Positions 23,228 to 29,785 of a stretch of 29,785 bases of DNA are shown here, in pieces (the stretch's first letter is position 1; every line of letters starts with the position of its first letter). A model generated the notes under the pieces. The model was not told the origin of the DNA. It made no database searches and saw only the letters and a list, made by a program, of their open reading frames with translations. Origin of the DNA: CAVURW01 sp963743595 (lineage in GTDB: Bacteria > Verrucomicrobiota > Verrucomicrobiia > Methylacidiphilales > UBA1321). The translations under genes and the position numbers were made by a program. Where the stretch lies: the NCBI GenBank assembly GCA_963743595.1, contig CAVURW010000239.1, positions 1 to 29,785 on the forward strand. The letters run 5' to 3'.

Positions 23228-24643
23228 CTAAGCGGCTCGATCCATTTCTGAGTCCCCATCCTCACCACCATCTCCAGCGTCTTCATGACCATACTCTTTG
23301 AGCTTATTTCGTAGGGTACGAACGTTAATACCAATCAATTCTGCCGCATCCTTACGGCTCCCTTTAGTACGCTCCATCGCAAGCTTAATCAACCGTTTCT
23401 CCACTTCAGCCAGAGTCGGAAAATGTTGGCTATCCACTGAGATAGGATCGACGCTAGCCGTTATCGCATGTCCACCTGCCAATTGATCCACTTCAGGAGC
23501 CAAGTCCGTATTTGCGAGAATGACGACGCGCTCAGCATAGTTTCTCAGCTCTCGAACATTTCCGGGCCAAGAATAGCCGGATAACTTATCCATCTTCTGC
23601 CGAGTAATAACCGGAGTGGGCTTGTTATGTCGTTTCGAGAAAGTTTCCAAGAAACTCGTCAGCAGAAAAGCCACGTCTCCCTTACGCTCCGCCAAACGCG
23701 GAACTCGTATGGGAACGACATTTAATCGGTAAAAGAGATCCTTCCGAAACCGCCCCTCAGCCACCGCTGTGGCCAAATTACAGTTTGTTGTCGCAAGGAT
23801 TCGAACGTCCACCTTGATTGTTCTATTGCTGCCGACTCGCTCAAACTCCCGCTCTTGCAGTACCCGCAAGAGTTTCGCTTGGAGCGGCAGGGAAATCTCG
23901 GTGATTTCGTCTAGGAGCAAGGTGCCGCCATTAGCCAATTCAAATCGCCCTTCCCTTCGAGACGTGGCACCCGTAAACGACCCTTTTTCGTGTCCAAAAA
24001 ACTCACTTTCCAGCAAATTCTCGGGAACCGCCGCACAGTTCACTTTGATGTACGGCTTGTCATGCCGTAGGCTCTTTTCAAAAATCGATCTGGCAATGAC
24101 TTCTTTTCCAGTTCCGCTCTCCCCTTCGATCAGCACTGTCGCATCAGTATCCGCAATCTGAGAGATGAGCTTATGCACTCGTTCCATTTCAGTGCTTGTG
24201 AACATCAAGTCGCCCGACTCATTCTCCGCGATCTGACTTCTAAGATATTTGTTTTGACGAGAGAGTTCCTTCTGGTGAGAGATCTGAGAGATCGCTAGGT
24301 CCAGTTGATCTACTGAGAAGGGCTTCAGAAGATAGTTAGAAGCGCCACATTTCATTGCTTGAACCGCAGATTCGATGGTTCCAAAGCCGGTCATGATAAT
24401 AATATCAAGACCCGTGTTCATTGCCTTAAATTCCTTAAGGAGGCTTAACCCATTTCCGTCCGGCAACTGCATATCGCAAATGACCAAATCGGCTGGTTCC
24501 CGCTTCTGCTCACTGATAGCTTGACAGCACGTGGCCACGGCCAATACGGGCACATCTTGCTTTTGTAAAATACCAACAAGAACTCTTCTGAAGACGGCGT
24601 CGTCCTCAACTATCATCACTTTCTCATAGCGAAATGGAAACAT
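23228..24643 (-). CDS. NtrC/FlrC-type sigma-54 response regulator
   Basis: This 471-residue activator has three domains. A receiver (1-120) has acidic residues Asp14/Asp15, phospho-acceptor Asp57 (LVICDMQLPDG), Thr85 and Lys107 (LLKPF). A sigma-54 AAA+ domain (about 145-380) has Walker A GESGTGKE (174-181), the sigma-54 contact loop GSFTGA (221-226), Walker B LLLDEITE and the end YSWPGNVRELRNYAERVV. The C-terminus is a Fis-type helix-turn-helix (GSRKDAAELIGINVRTLRNK). GAFTGA reads GSFTGA, a tolerated variant. The start at MFPFRYEKVMIVEDD is 7 nt after the TPR gene; a 26-codon extension overlaps it. In this setting it is likely the flagellar master activator (FlrC/FlgR role). Confidence 0.94.
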   Translation of the reverse strand: MFPFRYEKVMIVEDDAVFRRVLVGILQKQDVPVLAVATCCQAISEQKREPADLVICDMQLPDGNGLSLLKEFKAMNTGLDIIIMTGFGTIESAVQAMKCGASNYLLKPFSVDQLDLAISQISHQKELSRQNKYLRSQIAENESGDLMFTSTEMERVHKLISQIADTDATVLIEGESGTGKEVIARSIFEKSLRHDKPYIKVNCAAVPENLLESEFFGHEKGSFTGATSRREGRFELANGGTLLLDEITEISLPLQAKLLRVLQEREFERVGSNRTIKVDVRILATTNCNLATAVAEGRFRKDLFYRLNVVPIRVPRLAERKGDVAFLLTSFLETFSKRHNKPTPVITRQKMDKLSGYSWPGNVRELRNYAERVVILANTDLAPEVDQLAGGHAITASVDPISVDSQHFPTLAEVEKRLIKLAMERTKGSRKDAAELIGINVRTLRNKLKEYGHEDAGDGGEDGDSEMDRAA

Positions 24644-24650
24644 ATCAAGT

Positions 24651-26096
24651 CTACTGCTGCTGCTTCCCTTGCGATAAAATCTGGTCCAAGGTCTTCGACA
24701 GCTTGTCGAGGTCCTGGTCATCTTGCTTCAGTCTCACGATCTGAGTCTGATCAGTCACTTCCGGGATGGACTGTGTTGGAATAGCATCGAATTGTAAAGA
24801 TCTTATTCGGACATAGTGAGCCAACTCTTCATCTTTTTTCTCAACAATTTTTCCCAGGGCAGTAATCATGGGCTGTTGGAGCGTTGGATCATTACTATGC
24901 ACGGCCAAAAGCATCTCAGCGACCCTCTTACGCCAAGTCGACTCTTGATTCGGCCATACCGTCTGCACAGTCCATATCAAAGCGTCCAGATCTTCTCTCG
25001 CTTCGTCCGTCTGCTTCAAAAGGATACAGACGTGGTAAAGGCGGAGCCGGGCATCAAGCGCAAGTGGATTAAAAGGATATTTGGAAAGACACTGTTCGTA
25101 GCGCTTTTTAGCCTCTTCAAGACTATGCAACTGATAGGAACAGTCTGCTCTTATAAACTCTGCTCGTTCTTTGGAGGTAGCAGATGCACCGTCAGCTTCC
25201 AGTAAATATCGCCCCATTAGCTTATCTGCCCGCGCGAAGTCCCCACACTGGAACTCGATCTCGCTCAGCTTCCAAAGGATGTCTGTGCTCAGCAATGAAT
25301 ATTCATGAAGATCAGATGGATTTTTAATGCTTCCGTGATTAATCGTTGCGGCCAGGGCGAGATAAAAGGCATCTCGCGATAAATTATACATATGAATCCT
25401 CTGATAGAGGCACCCTATCCTAAAGTCGATACCCCCAGCCTCGGGTCGTCCTGGGTATTGTTCTATCCATGTTTTTAACCAGACTAATGCCTCAGCATCC
25501 TGCCCCGTCTCCACCAGGGAATCGGCCAATTCGATGATGGCTCGAGATCGGTCAGCATCACTAAGAATTCCGCTTGGAACCATGCTACGGAGATACGAGA
25601 TCGCCATGTGAAGATCATGCTGATTGAGCATGATCTGTACTTGCTTCAAATAGACCGGAAGCTCATCGGGTTTAGGTGACGGAATTGGGTTCGTTTCGGC
25701 GTCGGGGGTTCCCGCCGAAGTCGAAAGTGTGGGCGTAGGTTTGGAATCAACTCGTTGCTTACCGCTGTCCGGGGTTTCATCTGGTGTCGACGGAGTTACT
25801 GTCGGTTTGGAATCAACTCGTTGCTTGCTGCTATCCGGGGCTCCAGATGGCGAAGAAGGCGTTACGGCCGGTTTAGAATCATCTGGTTGCTTACTGCTAT
25901 CTGGAGTTCCAGATTGCGAAGAAGGCGTTACCGCAGGATTGAAATCAGGTGGCGGCTCGGTAGTACTGGACGGATTTGACGCTGCCGCAGGATCGGCAGG
26001 CGGAGTCGGCGTTAAGTTCGGAGGCGGTATCTGCGCATTTAAGCAGAAGCAAATCATCCAAACCGAAAGCCCCCAGGCAATCGTACGCAGATTCAT
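24651..26096 (-). CDS. Secreted TPR-repeat protein with Pro-rich tandem repeats
   Basis: The 481-residue protein has a signal peptide (TIAWGLSVWMICFCLNAQ). A Pro/Ser/Lys-rich region of about residues 23-147 follows, including four consecutive 22-residue repeats (51-138), each like DSKPAVTPSSPSGAPDSSKQ plus two residues. Residues about 148-430 are helical with TPR-like pairs (AIIELADSLVETGQDAEALV, ERAEFIRADCSYQLHSLEEA, KKRYEQCLSKYPFNPLALDA). It should be periplasmic or outer-membrane associated and a scaffold for protein contacts. The start is supported by GGAG 8 nt upstream, 4 nt after the previous stop. No enzyme motif is seen. Confidence 0.85.
   Translation of the reverse strand: MNLRTIAWGLSVWMICFCLNAQIPPPNLTPTPPADPAAASNPSSTTEPPPDFNPAVTPSSQSGTPDSSKQPDDSKPAVTPSSPSGAPDSSKQRVDSKPTVTPSTPDETPDSGKQRVDSKPTPTLSTSAGTPDAETNPIPSPKPDELPVYLKQVQIMLNQHDLHMAISYLRSMVPSGILSDADRSRAIIELADSLVETGQDAEALVWLKTWIEQYPGRPEAGGIDFRIGCLYQRIHMYNLSRDAFYLALAATINHGSIKNPSDLHEYSLLSTDILWKLSEIEFQCGDFARADKLMGRYLLEADGASATSKERAEFIRADCSYQLHSLEEAKKRYEQCLSKYPFNPLALDARLRLYHVCILLKQTDEAREDLDALIWTVQTVWPNQESTWRKRVAEMLLAVHSNDPTLQQPMITALGKIVEKKDEELAHYVRIRSLQFDAIPTQSIPEVTDQTQIVRLKQDDQDLDKLSKTLDQILSQGKQQQ
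25683..25946 (-). repeat. Four in-frame 66-bp tandem repeats inside the TPR gene
   Basis: Codons 51-138 consist of four units of exactly 22 residues. Units share the frame D-x2-P-(A/T)-x-T-(P/L)-S at the start and, in the first three, PDS-(S/G)-KQ toward the end; the last unit is the most diverged. Repeats of this type change copy number by slippage or recombination, so length may vary among strains. Confidence 0.88.
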
Positions 26097-26100
26097 GCGA

Positions 26101-26634
26101 TTACTCCGAAGGCCTTTGATAAACAGCAGATGAACCTGTTACAGGAGTTGGCTGTGTCGTCGATGCACCTGAATCAGTAGAGATTTGAACGGGAGGCAAC
26201 CAATAGGGTCGAGTATTATCGGACTGGGGAACGACGAGAGATGTCGGAGCTGGAACTTCATACTTTGCTGCCTCCTTCCGAGCAAGCGCTGCTGCCGCTG
26301 CCGGGTCTTGCTTTACCCACTCCAGAAACGGAGCAATGGAAGTTAAGTCCTTTGCTTCCTGCTTTGCAGTTGTTGGTGCTGGCGTCGGCGTCGGTGTTGG
26401 CGCGGGAGTCGTCGCTACCGGGGCCGGGGTGGGGGCAGGCGTCACTTGCTTACCGAATGGCTTCAGTTCATCCGGGAGTACAGGCATGTGGTCATATCGA
26501 GACCAAGCGGGAACCATTTGAAAATCCCCTTGCTGTTGATCCTTCGACGCAAAAGCTGCATCGTCCCCGGCTTGAACCTGCGAGGCGATTAGAATCAGGC
26601 CCAAAATCACCACCAGGATCAAGTACGTGCGCAT
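26101..26634 (-). CDS. Secreted Pro/Thr/Ala-rich protein of unknown function
   Basis: From the ATG at 26634 (AAGGTGA upstream) the product has 177 residues: a signal peptide (TYLILVVILGLILIASQVQA), a short domain (DFQMVPAWSRYDHMPVLPDE), a linker of Thr-Pro-Ala-Pro repeats (about 66-90), a helical part (LTSIAPFLEWVKQDPAAAAA) and a polar C-terminus. No Cys follows the signal, so it is not a lipoprotein. I recognise no family. The end is 4 nt before the TPR gene, whose product is also secreted and Pro-rich, so they may act together in the periplasm. A sigma-28-like promoter lies upstream. Confidence 0.75.
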   Translation of the reverse strand: MRTYLILVVILGLILIASQVQAGDDAAFASKDQQQGDFQMVPAWSRYDHMPVLPDELKPFGKQVTPAPTPAPVATTPAPTPTPTPAPTTAKQEAKDLTSIAPFLEWVKQDPAAAAALARKEAAKYEVPAPTSLVVPQSDNTRPYWLPPVQISTDSGASTTQPTPVTGSSAVYQRPSE

Positions 26635-26656
26635 GGATAACATCACCTTAGATACG

Positions 26657-26683
26657 AGATCGGACCCTTTTGAAAAAAGCTTA
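26657..26683 (-). promoter_or_regulatory. Candidate sigma-28 promoter for the secreted proteins and NtrC-type regulator
   Basis: The minus strand reads TAAG-N15-TCCGATCT, the same spacing and CCGAT core as the flagellin promoter. It ends 23 nt before the ATG at 26634, leaving room for the AAGGTGA ribosome-binding site. If real, the regulator would be under FliA. Confidence 0.42.
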
Positions 26684-26742
26684 GAAATTTAACTGTTTTT
26701 TTTCCCAGATATGTCGAAGACGAAGTAAATACTCCTTCTACT

Positions 26743-27660
26743 ATGGCATCTAAGGTCACCACCTCCGTTTCTCTTAACAAGCGCACCATCTTTGACTGTC
26801 TTAATGACCCGAAGGCAGCGGCTGCTCTTCCATCACTTGAATCCGTACTGAGTGAGCTTCAAGCTCTGACGAGCCAGAATCATGCTCGCCTGGACGATCT
26901 GATTCGCCTGGTGGAAGCCGACCAGGGCATGTCGATTCGGGTTCTGCGGATGGCTAACTCGGTCTATTTTGCTCCAAGTGAACCAATCATGGAGGTACAG
27001 GAAGCCGTGCTCTACATCGGGCTGAGCGCGTTTCGCGGTTTGGTCGTTTCATCGCGGTGCATTGAAAAGACCTGCCACGTTCGCCAGAGTGTTCTGCATT
27101 GGAGTCAATTCTGGACGCACGCAGCGGGAGTGGGTTGGATCACGAGGGAACTCTCTCAGTATCTGCGAGAGGTCGATCAGTCGGCCGAGTCGTACTACCT
27201 CATGGGATTGCTTCACGACATTGGCAAGGTCGTGCTAGCTCAGCTCATGCCAGAAGAGTTTGACCGAATCTACACACGAGCCGCCCGGGAAAAAGTAGCA
27301 GTGCACTTGCTAGAGCATGAGATTCTGGGCGTCGAGCACGGGCACCTTGGCGCGTGGTACATGCACAAGCAACGAATTCCGTTAGCATTATGCGAGCCCG
27401 TTCGTCTCCATCACGCCACCGGTGGAGATAACTCCGCTTTTTACAATTCCGCCAGACTAATTCGGCTTGCGGATCATTTTGCTCACTGGCTAGAACTTGG
27501 TCAATCGGGCAACCGTCAGCGAGTCGAAGACCCTTTCGCCCTGCCGGAGTGGGAGTGGTTTACCTCTCAAACCCGACAACACTCAGCTGATCTCAAGCAG
27601 GAAATTACCCAACAGATGTTACATGTGACTGAGATGGTCAACGCGATCATCTGCGATTAA
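26743..27660 (+). CDS. HDOD-domain protein
   Basis: This 305-residue cytoplasmic protein has an HDOD domain at about 15-225: LPSLESVLSELQALTSQNHA, DQGMSIRVLRMANSVYF, VQEAVLYIGLSAFRGLVVSS and YYLMGLLHDIGKVVLAQL. His158-Asp159 form the HD pair, but full HD phosphohydrolase metal ligands are not clearly all present. HDOD proteins are usually signalling adaptors, often in motility and c-di-GMP networks. No receiver or GGDEF domain is attached. There is no Shine-Dalgarno. FlgM follows closely, suggesting co-transcription. A role in flagellar gene control is likely by context only. Confidence 0.9.
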   Translation: MASKVTTSVSLNKRTIFDCLNDPKAAAALPSLESVLSELQALTSQNHARLDDLIRLVEADQGMSIRVLRMANSVYFAPSEPIMEVQEAVLYIGLSAFRGLVVSSRCIEKTCHVRQSVLHWSQFWTHAAGVGWITRELSQYLREVDQSAESYYLMGLLHDIGKVVLAQLMPEEFDRIYTRAAREKVAVHLLEHEILGVEHGHLGAWYMHKQRIPLALCEPVRLHHATGGDNSAFYNSARLIRLADHFAHWLELGQSGNRQRVEDPFALPEWEWFTSQTRQHSADLKQEITQQMLHVTEMVNAIICD

Positions 27661-27689
27661 CCTAAATCCCGAGGTCTAAAGAGAAAAAT

Positions 27690-28052
27690 GTGCAAAATAA
27701 ACCTAATTTTCTTTGCTGGATGTCCGATGTGTCTTCCAAAGCTATGAACATATCCTCCACGTCTAGCGTCAACAATGGGGTAAGGATGGACCAGACGCTT
27801 AGCTCCACCCAGCAAAGAACGCTCCAGAATAGTGAGTCGTCGAATTACGCTCCGATCCAGAACTCGGCAGGTTTTCTTGCAAACATGATTGATCAAGTGA
27901 AGAACACCCCGGATGTGAGGGCTGATCTTGTGGATAAGTTTCGCCAGAAGATCCAATTAGAGCTCTACCCACCACCCGATATCATTAATGGGCTTACAGA
28001 ACTCGTGGGCGGAAAAGTAGACCAACTAGCGACTGCAGGCGGGACTCAATAA
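27690..28052 (+). CDS. flgM: FlgM-like anti-sigma-28 factor
   Basis: FlgM binds FliA and is exported when the hook is complete. The C-terminal 60 residues match the family: NMIDQVKNTPDVRADLVDKF, RQKIQLELYPPPDIINGLTE, that is 'V...P.VR...V...r..I..g.Y.p...I...L'. The N-terminal half is Ser/Asn/Gln-rich and disordered, as in FlgM. Length from the GTG at 27690 is 120 residues; ATGs at 27720 and 27744 give 110 and 102, closer to the usual 97, so the start is uncertain. Homology is by pattern, not proven. The partner FliA lies at 7818-8588. Confidence 0.75.
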   Translation: MQNKPNFLCWMSDVSSKAMNISSTSSVNNGVRMDQTLSSTQQRTLQNSESSNYAPIQNSAGFLANMIDQVKNTPDVRADLVDKFRQKIQLELYPPPDIINGLTELVGGKVDQLATAGGTQ

Positions 28053-28059
28053 ATTGAGT
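28044..28059 (+). repeat. Perfect inverted repeat at the flgM stop codon
   Basis: ACTCAAT, AA, ATTGAGT forms a hairpin that encloses the flgM TAA (28050-28052). No T-run follows, so it is not a typical terminator; it may affect read-through or mRNA stability. Confidence 0.6.
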
Positions 28060-28063
28060 TAAA

Positions 28064-28096
28064 GGTCCTGGGCCCGGTTTCCAGGTTAAGAGGACC
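28064..28096 (+). promoter_or_regulatory. Candidate hairpin switch that hides the ribosome-binding site of the DUF1493-like gene
   Basis: GGTCCT (28064-28069) can pair with AGGACC (28091-28096), covering the AGAGGA Shine-Dalgarno of the ATG at 28104. CCTGG (28067-28071) can instead pair with CCAGG (28081-28085). The two helices share CCT, so they exclude each other. Confidence 0.4.
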
Positions 28097-28103
28097 GATT
28101 ACC

Positions 28104-28478
28104 ATGGCCGATCCACGCCCCACCATGATTCACATTGATACTTCCGCCAAGATAACCGCTTTCATAGCAGAGTTTTATGGCCTTGAATCGGTCAAAATTA
28201 GGGAATCGCATACCTTATTCGGAGATTTGTGTCTGGTCGGGAGAGAGGCGGAAGATTTCTTCTTAGCTTACTCAATCGACTTCGCTGTCGATATGTCGGA
28301 GTTCGATTTTAAAAGGCACTTTTATATCAATAAAAGCCCGATTTTCTGCATGCGAAGTGCGGTTCGATTAACTTTTTGTGAGGCCCTTGGAGGCGACCTT
28401 CATAGGTGCGCCGGAATTACGCCAATCACCGTCGCCGATCTCATCTCGGCCGCCGAACAGGGACGTTGGTCGTACTGA
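28104..28478 (+). CDS. DUF1493-like protein (acyl-carrier-like fold)
   Basis: This 124-residue protein follows the DUF1493 pattern: a helix-rich core SHTLFGDLCLVGREAEDFFL, then YSIDFAVDMSEFDFKRHFYI (compare 'F.VDlSgFdFdrYF'), and the closing ITPITVADLISAAEQGRW, the characteristic 'iTv.dLi.AA..GrW'. DUF1493 proteins have a carrier-protein-like fold; the Asp-Ser-Leu phosphopantetheine site of ACP is not present (LCLVGREAE instead), so it is probably not a carrier. Biochemical role is unknown. It is 51 nt after flgM, with AGAGGA upstream. Confidence 0.8.
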   Translation: MADPRPTMIHIDTSAKITAFIAEFYGLESVKIRESHTLFGDLCLVGREAEDFFLAYSIDFAVDMSEFDFKRHFYINKSPIFCMRSAVRLTFCEALGGDLHRCAGITPITVADLISAAEQGRWSY

Positions 28479-28499
28479 TCGGCCAGATCACAAATGTTA

Positions 28500-28526
28500 T
28501 AAAGTTGGGTTTCGCTTGGACGATAA
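28500..28526 (+). promoter_or_regulatory. Near-consensus sigma-28 promoter
   Basis: TAAAGTTG (28500-28507), 11 nt, GACGATAA (28519-28526) differs from the enterobacterial consensus TAAAGTTT-N11-GCCGATAA by two bases. It ends 10 nt before the ATG at 28537, so the leader would be only about 2-5 nt. Confidence 0.65.
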
Positions 28527-28536
28527 ACAATTAACG

Positions 28537-28953
28537 ATGTTTAAGCATAAAACCCAATCGGTTTCTCTTTCTTCTCTTCCCAAGGAACGCGTTGATCGGT
28601 TCAACTCCATTCTTATCCAAGTGGAAAGGCATGATCGCGATGAACAGATCGTAATTGCACCCACAGTCTCGATCTGTTCGATACAACAGCTGATCGATCG
28701 TTACACGTTTACTTTAGGGTACAATAGCGTCAGCCTTATGGGAACCGTCGTAACGATACTGACCAAGGGAAAAATTCGGGTTGAATTCAGTGCATACTTT
28801 GAACGCCTTGTGCTCGTGAACGACAAGGACAAACTCGGGAACTCAGATGCAATGGAGCTCTACTCGGCCTATATTTCGAGCCAATCTGGCGAACCCGAGC
28901 CGATGAAATTCACGCAAAAGTTGCTGGTTCAACTTCCGAAGAAGCGGGTCTAG
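28537..28953 (+). CDS. Unknown protein, probably a late flagellar gene
   Basis: From the ATG at 28537 the product has 138 residues (MFKHKTQSVSLSSLPKERVD). It is soluble with mixed alpha/beta character: VDRFNSILIQVERHDRDEQI, then SIQQLIDRYTFTLGYNSVSL, then strands TVVTILTKGKIRVEFSAYFE. A longer frame extends upstream to 28378 but overlaps the DUF1493-like gene and the promoter, so the ATG is preferred. No Shine-Dalgarno is seen; the sigma-28 promoter just upstream supports this start. I recognise no family. Confidence 0.65.
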   Translation: MFKHKTQSVSLSSLPKERVDRFNSILIQVERHDRDEQIVIAPTVSICSIQQLIDRYTFTLGYNSVSLMGTVVTILTKGKIRVEFSAYFERLVLVNDKDKLGNSDAMELYSAYISSQSGEPEPMKFTQKLLVQLPKKRV

Positions 28954-28964
28954 CGTCACTCCAG

Positions 28965-29785
28965 CTACTGTGGGGCAGGTGCAGGTGCCGACTTTAGAGG
29001 ACCTACTACGAAAACCGGTTCCAGCCGGAGTTGAGCCGAGAGTTCATTGTAGGAAAAGATTTTAAGGTTCCGGAAACTCTCCTCGTAAAACTTGCGCAGC
29101 CCAATCCGGATGGAAGGGGAGCAAATGAGAATCGGCGTTGTCACGGTTCCTACGAGACTTTGAATCGCTTTCTTCAGTTCATTGTGTAGGAACCCACTGA
29201 CTGAAGGCTCCATAACTAATACGACCTCTTGCGGCATTTGGCGGACGCTTTCGATTAGGCGTTGCTCTAACTCAGGATGAAGTGTAATCACCTTCAGCGG
29301 CGCCCCATTTTCGGAATTGAAGTGCCGCGCTAATTCAAGCCTGAGAGAACGACGGCACGCTTCGCTCAATTCATCGATGTTCTTCGTGTAGGGGTATTGA
29401 TCGCAAAGCCGTTCGAGAATGACCGAGAGCTCGCGAACAGAAACCCCCTCTTTAAGAAGATTTTGCAGTACCCGCTGAACTACCCCTACGTTGATTTGCA
29501 ACTGACCTAACTCCTGGACAACAGCTTGGTTGGTATCCTTTAAGCGATTGAGAAGATCTTGAACATCCTGCCTTGAGATCATCTCCGCCAAGTGGCGTTT
29601 CATCACTTCGTTCAGGTGGGTAATCATAACTGTTAGCGGATCTATTACCACATAACCCTGGCGCTCCGCCTCCCGACGATCTGCTTCCGTAATCCAGACG
29701 GCGGGCATCCCAAAAGCAGGCTCCACAGTGGGCCGCCCGTGGAGTTTTGCAGCCTTGCCTGCACCGGCACCCAAGGCCATCAGCT
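28965..29785 (-). CDS. flhA: Flagellar export gate protein FlhA (C-terminal part, cut by window edge)
   Basis: FlhA is the export gate of the flagellar type III system; this part is its cytoplasmic domain, which docks chaperone-substrate complexes. Visible family blocks are AERQGYVVIDPLTVMITHLN, EVMKRHLAEMISRQDVQDLL, LGQLQINVGVVQRVLQNLL and KEGVSVRELSVILERLCDQ, plus TPILICSPSIRIGLRKFYE near the end. It runs off the right edge on the minus strand, so the membrane domain lies outside. The last residues are Pro-Ala-rich (SAPAPAPQ). It is convergent with the unknown gene, 11 nt apart. Confidence 0.96.
   Translation of the reverse strand, partial: LMALGAGAGKAAKLHGRPTVEPAFGMPAVWITEADRREAERQGYVVIDPLTVMITHLNEVMKRHLAEMISRQDVQDLLNRLKDTNQAVVQELGQLQINVGVVQRVLQNLLKEGVSVRELSVILERLCDQYPYTKNIDELSEACRRSLRLELARHFNSENGAPLKVITLHPELEQRLIESVRQMPQEVVLVMEPSVSGFLHNELKKAIQSLVGTVTTPILICSPSIRIGLRKFYEESFRNLKIFSYNELSAQLRLEPVFVVGPLKSAPAPAPQ

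Noticed and set aside
1..29785. Prophage, insertion sequence, CRISPR array or tRNA
   Set aside because: No transposase, integrase, spaced identical repeats or cloverleaf-like sequence was seen; the glycosyltransferase block shows no flanking mobile-element remains.

Overview
The window is almost entirely a flagellar locus of a Gram-negative (diderm) bacterium. The evidence is the set of outer-envelope ring and rod genes (flgF, flgG, flgA, flgH, flgI, a rod-binding FlgJ, flgK), H+-type stator genes (motA, motB), sigma-28 (fliA) with a FlgM-like anti-sigma factor, flagellin, fliD, fliS and the 3' part of flhA. The phylum cannot be fixed from this sequence. The compact mega-cluster, the short FlgJ, the CgeB-type glycosyltransferases and the many small unknown genes would suit Verrucomicrobiota/PVC or another non-proteobacterial diderm; this is a low-certainty inference.

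Layout. (1) Positions 1-8869, minus strand: one tightly packed operon, read right to left as orf87-fliA-motA-motB-orf94-flgF-flgG-flgA-flgH-flgI-flgJ-flgN-like-flgK (flgK runs off the left edge). Genes overlap or abut, and a sigma-54-like element lies just before orf87. (2) 9056-12023, minus strand: an accessory envelope set of a FlgN/FliT-like coiled-coil protein, a membrane-anchored coiled-coil protein, two unrelated small lipoproteins and a GT4 glycosyltransferase. (3) 12024-13111: divergent control region, flagellin and its terminator; the flagellin leader is rich in GGA motifs and hairpins. (4) 13163-22925, plus strand: a large hybrid histidine kinase, then a sigma-28-type promoter driving a GYF_2-like/receiver protein, fliD, an unknown gene, fliS and three CgeB/GT-B-type genes, one of which is only an N-terminal half. 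(5) 23228-26634, minus strand: a secreted Pro-rich protein, a secreted TPR protein with four 66-bp repeats, and an NtrC/FlrC-type sigma-54 activator. (6) 26743-28953, plus strand: an HDOD protein, FlgM-like, a DUF1493-like (acyl-carrier-like fold) protein and an unknown protein with a near-consensus sigma-28 promoter. (7) 28965-29785, minus strand: the 3' end of flhA.

How it may work together (inference). The NtrC-type regulator would activate sigma-54 promoters of the basal-body/stator/fliA operon. FliA, held by the FlgM-like protein until hook completion, would then fire late promoters upstream of flagellin, the GYF_2/REC-fliD-fliS-glycosyltransferase operon and several smaller units. Flagellin output would be gated again in its leader by a CsrA-type protein, secreted with FliS and capped by FliD, and possibly glycosylated by the adjacent glycosyltransferases. 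Several predicted promoters sit so close to their start codons that near-leaderless mRNAs are predicted.
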